A stretch of DNA of 64,000 bases from Paludibacterium denitrificans (GTDB lineage: Bacteria; Pseudomonadota; Gammaproteobacteria; Burkholderiales; Chromobacteriaceae). A model generated the notes under the pieces. The model made no database searches. It worked only from the letters and a program-made list of their open reading frames with translations, and had not been told where the DNA came from. The translations under genes and the position numbers were made by a program. The first letter of the stretch is position 1; the number at the start of each line of letters is the position of its first letter. Positions 63,963-64,000 of this stretch are shown piece by piece. Location of the stretch: assembly GCF_009707705.1 (NCBI RefSeq), contig NZ_WLYX01000001.1:2604001-2668000 (forward strand), written 5' to 3'.

Positions 63963-64000
63963 TGCGTCTGACTGTTCTGACGGGCCTGTTGCTGCTGGGC
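63962..64000 (+). CDS. rseB: Start of RseB (MucB) periplasmic regulator, cut by window end
   Basis: Thirteen codons, MRLTVLTGLLLLG, the beginning of a signal peptide. The ATG overlaps the rseA TGA (TGATG), the usual arrangement of rseA-rseB. Assignment rests on position. Confidence 0.65.
   Translation, partial: MRLTVLTGLLLLG

Overview
The window is 64 kb of densely coding, GC-rich betaproteobacterial chromosome. Gene content and order point to the Neisseriales, most likely Chromobacteriaceae: a phaC-phaA pair, a leuC-entericidin-leuD-leuB-asd-fimV-truA-trpFBA-accD block, SpeA, an rpoE-rseA-rseB operon, and a complete flgB-to-flgL cluster. I cannot name the genus. No rRNA, tRNA, CRISPR array, prophage or insertion sequence was seen.

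Layout. 1-8.2 kb: argS end, an M24B aminopeptidase P, polyhydroxyalkanoate genes phaA and phaC, an FAH-family hydrolase, hslR and an MFS transporter. 8.2-23.8 kb: leucine biosynthesis with a tiny entericidin lipoprotein gene overlapping leuD, asd, a second ASADH-family gene, two tandem fimV paralogues, truA, trpF, trpB, trpA and accD. 23.9-30.4 kb: serA divergent from a D-2-hydroxyglutarate dehydrogenase-like gene, a DnaA-box cluster in a convergent intergenic gap, an ABC-F ATPase, tsaD and an OsmC protein. 30.6-40.8 kb: flgBCDEFGHIJKL with a sigma-54 promoter before flgB and a sigma-28 promoter before flgK. 41-49.6 kb: enoyl-CoA hydratase, alpha/beta hydrolase, an EAL-CBS-GGDEF protein, potG, speA and mmuM. 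49.7-56.2 kb: two chemoreceptors, dbpA, a flavoprotein and a small HTH protein. 56.5-62.6 kb: methylcitrate cycle genes prpB, prpC, acnD and prpF. 62.9-64 kb: rpoE, rseA and the start of rseB.

Two window-wide signals stand out. First, the 10-mer GTTGGCCGAA occurs 50 times by my hand count (24 on +, 26 on -), and 14 copies extend to the exact 12-mer AGGTTGGCCGAA. It is read in several coding frames, also lies between genes, and forms inverted pairs at gene ends. This is how a DNA uptake sequence (DUS) behaves, and it resembles the Neisseria DUS AGGCCGTCTGAA at 8 of 12 positions. I propose it as a new DUS dialect.

Second, most long genes look frameshifted, yet almost every break sits where the conserved protein demands GCCGGC (the text instead shows GCTTAAGC, GCTTAGC, GCTAAGC or similar) or CCWGG (one base lost or gained). 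Intact GCCGGC appears only three times. The simplest reading is systematic base-calling error at methylated motifs, so I annotate these genes as intact CDS with noted breaks, not as pseudogenes. CDS ends given for broken genes are the outer limits after joining the frames.
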